A stretch of 64,000 nucleotides of DNA from assembly GCA_039000515.1 (NCBI GenBank), contig JBCFYV010000012.1, forward strand, positions 15,344,228-15,408,227, read 5' to 3'. Positions within the stretch are counted from its first letter, which is position 1. The number at the start of each line of letters is the position of its first letter. Below are positions 60,276 to 64,000 of the stretch, piece by piece. This stretch comes from Timema cristinae (lineage: Eukaryota > Arthropoda > Insecta > Phasmatodea > Timematidae). Position numbers and translations under genes: made by a program. A model generated the notes under the pieces. It saw only the letters and a program-made list of their open reading frames with translations, was not told the origin of the DNA and ran no database searches.

Positions 60276-61214
60276 CTGACTAGTCTGTCTAAAAGCCTTT
60301 AAGCCAAGTGCTCTAAAAGCTGCATTGGTGTTGACGTTTTAGGACGAAAGTCATTTTTGATAGTGTCTAAATTCTCTTCCAGGTATGCTGATGCACCCCA
60401 GTTAGTGTACTTGAATCTAGGGCACATCGTATGTGCCCTAGTTTGCAAACTGGACTTAAAATGTTGTTTTTACATAAAAGTATTAAGCCTATATATTGTG
60501 TGTAAATAGAATAAAAAATACACAAACTCTAAAATAAAACAAAAATGTTGTGTTCTTTGTAAATATAGATAAATTAATTTGCTAGATTTATTTTTGAAGC
60601 GTGAAAATTCCTATTCAAAAGAAAAGTATGTTCAGTCTCTTAAAGTTGACAAGTAAAACTATTTAAGAATAAAAACTATAGCTTGATTCATTAGGTCCTA
60701 AGTAAATTAATGAGGGAAAACAATAATTAGGCTATCATATATAATAATAATTACAAATAATATGTAATATATGCTTTAATTTGGTATACATGCATTTTTA
60801 GCGGAGCTTTTGGCGCAAAGCTGTTTATTGTGTTGCGCAGTTAAGCATAATGTTAACATTGACAAAACACTACTAAAATTTAATATAGTTCCCTTGGAAA
60901 CTCAGTTTCAGAAGTAGTCAGCATGCAGCTCTAGCTGTAATGAGCGGTCCGAAAAGTATTATGCACCCTAAGACCTATAGTGCGTCAGAAACGTGTTTGA
61001 TTCAAGTGTGCAGTAAAAGTACACAATGGTGTAGGGCGCAGACTTTTAAGAGACAGCCAAAATATTGTTTATCTTCTGTACAAACAACATAACACCACAT
61101 TAACTACACTGATGTTTGGGTTAATTTTCTGTTGCAACAAGTTAAAGTTATAGTCTAAGAGTCTTAGTTTTAATTTTTTAAGCTTATATAAACAAATAAT
61201 ACACTCCATTAAAA
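60276..61214. other. No recognisable gene
   Basis: AT-rich. Near 60410-60445 there is a local inverted repeat (TAGGGCACATCGTATGTGCCCTA, 11-bp arms), likely a stem-loop without further context. Confidence 0.45.
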
Positions 61215-61445
61215 ATTGGCTAATACGTTAGTTTCGTGTTGAGTGAAACCGCCGAGAACTGGGAGATCGATGTTTGAATCTCATTAGGGTTAACTGGCAG
61301 TGGGTTTTTCTAAATGGTTTTCCACTCTCCCTCTACACAAATGTGGGTCCAACTCCTCTAAATTCAACCTTCCCAATTCCTAACCCACTAGCGTAATTAG
61401 TACTTAAGCAGATTACCCGTATGGGTAGTAAGACGCAGTACTATA
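61215..61445 (+). repeat. SINE-A1, full-length copy
   Basis: Head 'GGCTAATACGTTAGTTTCG', 'GAACTGGGAGATCGATG', B box TGTTTGAATCTCATTAGGG, body 'TCTAAATGGTTTTCCACTC', 'ACACAAATGTGGGTCC', and tail 'CCTAACCCACTAGCGTAATT', 'TTACCCGTATGGGTAG', TAAGACGCAGTACT. Second-best copy. Confidence 0.92.
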
Positions 61446-61544
61446 AAAAACTATTCCTTAAAAATGTATTAATTAATCCAAAACTGTGTTTTAATTGAAT
61501 ATAAATAGACTTTAAAGTCTAGGTTAAGCTTGCTTTTTTTAATT

Positions 61545-62245
61545 ATAAATATAGATGTCTCCAAAACTAAGGTGATAGTTTTGGATATGGGTAGCTTAGG
61601 AGATGGTTGTCAGCTTAGTTTAAATGGAAAACGAGTGAATGATTTTGGTTATCTGAGCAGAATGTTCTTTAAGAATGGATGGTGAAATAAACAGATGGAT
61701 AAATGCATCTCGGAGAGTAGTTGAAAGTTTGTGAACTAGGCGCCCCTATTGCAAAGAATGAAGTAGTAACTTATTGAAAGAAAAAGCGTGTTGACGTCAA
61801 CATTGTTCTATGAATGTGAAGTGTGGGTTGGACAGGATAAACACAAGAGTAAGATGAATGCTGTTGGAATGAGATATATAAAACCGTATGTGTAAAAATT
61901 TGTATGAACAGAGTCAGTAATGAATGGGTAATTAAGGAGTGCGCTTTTCAGGCGAATCTTATAGGTCAATTTGAAATAAGCGTTTTTAACATTAATCCGG
62001 GGATGTTAGAGGATAAATGTGGATCAAGTGATTAAGCAAATATATAAAGGTAGAGTGTGTGGATCAAAAGAAAGGGGTAAGCCATGTAATATGTGGCCTA
62101 GTGTTGTAGACAAATATGCGAAAAAGAGGAACATTAAGAGTTTTAAGAATAAAAAAGCATATATGCCTTGGTGTATGGATGTCATTGACGAGAAGGAAGT
62201 AGACAAGAATAGAGGAGTGTGGAGAAAGTTAATGAGGCTGAATTA
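61545..62245 (+). pseudogene. LINE-B reverse transcriptase C-terminus, 5'-truncated
   Basis: It begins with NVSKTKVIVLDMGS and LNGKRVNDFGYLSRM (post-catalytic RT region), then TSTLFYECEVWV (about 61800), KMNAVGMRYIK (about 61855), and a last open piece (62019-62246) with GKPCNMWPSVVDKYAKKR and a terminal WRKLMRLN. This resembles a non-LTR retrotransposon ORF2 C-terminus common in arthropods ('GRPRKRWIDCV...W' pattern, degraded here). It is a different family from LINE-A. Stops and shifts occur before 62019. The catalytic RT core and endonuclease are missing. Confidence 0.78.
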
Positions 62246-62275
62246 AGCTCAGAGTTGTGGGGTTTTATTTAGCTA

Positions 62276-62895
62276 CAGTCAACTCTCGATTCTACGATCT
62301 TTCACGGTTCCCTGGAAAAGGGTTGTTATTTCGAAGGGGTCGTTATTGGACTTTTAACAGATTTTGTTCCACCCCTGACCTTCATACGAAAAAATTGCAT
62401 TTTTTAGACAATAAATAGCGTGGGTCATCAAAAATCGTTCACAAAATCCAACCAAAAAGTAACCAAATCAAAATAACAATGTTAAACAATAGCATGGTTG
62501 TCAAAAATTGTTCACAAAATCAAACCAAAATAGTAACCAAATCAAGAATCGAAATAACAATGGCAAAAGCAAGCCTGGCAAGTTATGTAGCGGCAGTCGC
62601 GCACGGGGAAACATTGTCTTGCTTGTGGGAGGGGGTGGACAGAGTCAAGTTTTATTGGCTGGCATCGATAAGATGGTGTCTATTCTTATACCTGACCCAC
62701 CCCAGTTACTAGTAATACAGCGCTCACAAAGATAATTGCCACGCAGCGACCTAAATAAATGCAACAAACACATTTTACAGCTGATTTCCTTAAACTTTTC
62801 AACCTTTTTTCCCACATTTTTCACGGTTCCCCAAAAAAGGGTCGTTACTTCGAGAGGGACGCTATTCCCGGGGTCGTAGAATCGAGAGTTGACTG
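62276..62895. mobile_element. Pogo/Tigger-type MITE, 620 bp, TA target
   Basis: Ends CAGTCAACTCTCGATTCTAC and its exact inverse GTAGAATCGAGAGTTGACTG, with further subterminal symmetry (TTTCACGGTTCCC, 'AAGGGTCGTTA', 'TTCGA'). TA lies on both sides (62274-62275, 62896-62897), as pogo-like elements require. The two plus-strand open frames inside (62479-62735) show no transposase similarity. The family is separate from the GGGGCAAG element at 21.6 kb. Confidence 0.88.
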
Positions 62896-63100
62896 TATAT
62901 GCACAGTTTCTTGCCTACCTAAGGGAACAGTGTACTTATTTTTATATACAATTTTTATATATTAAATAATATTTTATGTGTTATGTATATAAACACATAA
63001 AAGATTATTTTTATTAGCCTCATATTCCCTACATATATATATTTACACACACACATATACATAATCACGCTATTATCTTAGGCAAGAAACTGTACATATA
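62896..63100. mobile_element. 205-bp inverted-repeat element abutting the pogo MITE
   Basis: TATATGCACAGTTTCTTGCC (62896-62915) is inverted at 63081-63100 with one change (GTACAG for GCACAG); the next bases are less similar. The interior is TA-rich. Its left end coincides with the TA duplication of the pogo MITE, so the two may be nested or share a target TA. Confidence 0.65.
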
Positions 63101-63475
63101 GGCTAGCTCAAAAACACTATATATATATATATATATATATATATGTAAAACACATAAAATACTATTTTTATGTTATCCCCTTATTCCCTTCATCAAACAC
63201 AGATTTTAGATATTTTAGTGAATTAAAATTAACACCCACACATAGCTTATTATAAAACCTATTACAAAAAATTAATCAAGTCAATCAAAAGAGAATAAAA
63301 GGCCAAAACCTACTGGTACACACTTAGCAGAAAATTGTAGGCCTCAACGTATACAACGAAAACAAAACAAAACACATTATGTAGTTGTCAGAGTACATTG
63401 GTCCCCTTCTTCAGAAACAGGCCTTTCTCTTCTACCCTCTTTTCAATGTCTAATTGTTTATATGTATAGCAGTGT
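63101..63475. other. AT-rich, (TA)n run
   Basis: (TA)n of about 26 bp at 63118-63143, otherwise nothing recognisable. Confidence 0.6.
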
Positions 63476-63530
63476 ATAACCCGAATGCGTAGTAAGACGT
63501 GGTGCTAAATATTATTATTATTATTATTTG
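63476..63530 (+). repeat. SINE-A tail with (ATT)n
   Basis: TATAACCCGAATGCGTAGTA, then AGACGTGGTGCTAAAT and ATT units. It is a 5'-truncated copy reduced to the tail. Confidence 0.8.
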
Positions 63531-63930
63531 TATAGCAGCCATTTGGTGCCATTTTTCCTTTGTTTACATAGGTACCAAAAACTCAAGTAACTGGCCTTCA
63601 AAATAAGGGGTTGTGGGTTGATACAGCTACAGAATTGCCACTTAAATACACCAAATACACCAAAACTCCTATTATATTTAATCATAATAATTAGATAAAA
63701 ATAATATTATATATGTTAATATATTTTTATTAATCAAAAAAGCTTAACCCAACATTTCAAAACAATGGGGCCTAATCAACCAAACCTAACCAATTCTTCA
63801 AAGTAGATTACAATTCAATCAAAATACAATTTTTGATGGATTAATACATTTACAGAATAGTTATTTCTATATGAATTTGTTATGTGTGTATTTTGATAGA
63901 CATTTTAATCAATTGTTTAACTTTTAACAA
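63531..63930. other. No recognisable feature
   Basis: AT-rich spacer before the last SINE. Confidence 0.5.
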
Positions 63931-64000
63931 CCATTAGACCTACTGTTTCCAGCCTGTGGCCTGGGTCAGTTTTTTCTTCAAGACATATATTTTCTCTCCA
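63931..64000 (-). repeat. SINE-B 3' part, cut by window end
   Basis: 'TACTGTTTCCAGCCTGTGGC', 'CTGGGTCAGTTTTTT' and 'CAAGACATATATTTTC' align to 49020-49080 in the same orientation. The rest of the copy would lie beyond 64000. Confidence 0.85.

Overview
The window is AT-rich, gene-poor animal DNA, almost certainly from an arthropod (insect or crustacean). The evidence is the density of tRNA-derived SINEs, long (GT)n and (ATT)n microsatellites, arthropod-type transposase and LINE fossils, and a short run of TTAGG, the arthropod telomere motif. I see no intact host protein-coding gene, no functional tRNA or rRNA gene and no CRISPR array. Nearly everything recognisable is a decayed mobile element, so this reads as an intergenic region or a large intron.

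Layout. 1-7.9 kb: a 100-bp minisatellite (1.57-1.89 kb), a 220-bp hairpin element (3.59-3.81 kb) running into a 300-325-bp tandem repeat (3.84-5.17 kb), and an inverted single copy of that repeat (7.67-7.86 kb) beside a GT/poly-G tract. 8-18.4 kb: degenerate SINEs, a 122-bp tandem array (10.70-11.28 kb), a CpG-rich island with two NRF1-like sites (11.5-12.0 kb), and a near full-length dead mariner-type transposase (13.66-14.71 kb, minus). 18.4-27.3 kb: an AT-rich palindrome, a hAT MITE with an 8-bp target duplication, a pogo/Tigger-like MITE and transposase fossil (21.6-22.95 kb), SINEs, a 62-unit GT tract and a 'CAGTGGCGGAT' array.

27.5-33.1 kb holds the largest object: a full-length but multiply frameshifted protein-primed family-B DNA polymerase of the Polinton/Maverick-like kind with N-terminal C2H2 zinc fingers (minus). 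Behind it lies a 5'-truncated LINE reverse transcriptase (plus). A second, inverted copy of that LINE tail is at 36.3-36.7 kb. 35.9-50.5 kb is a SINE graveyard with four tRNA-related families; two of them have different heads but the same 3' tail and (AAT)n end. A 558-bp foldback MITE lies at 37.95-38.50 kb. 50.8-64 kb: a possible BEL/Pao primer-binding site, a transposase-like fossil (52.5-54.5 kb) with three satellite fragments, a PIF/Harbinger-like element with 21-bp matching ends (55.4-56.35 kb), the C-terminal end of a second LINE (61.5-62.25 kb), and a pogo MITE butted against another small inverted-repeat element (62.28-63.10 kb).

The elements do not form a pathway. The interest lies in repeat architecture: shared SINE tails, microsatellites seeded by SINE ends, nested and foldback MITEs, and an isolated polymerase fossil without partner genes. 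Family names rest on remembered protein and terminal-repeat patterns, since no search could be run.
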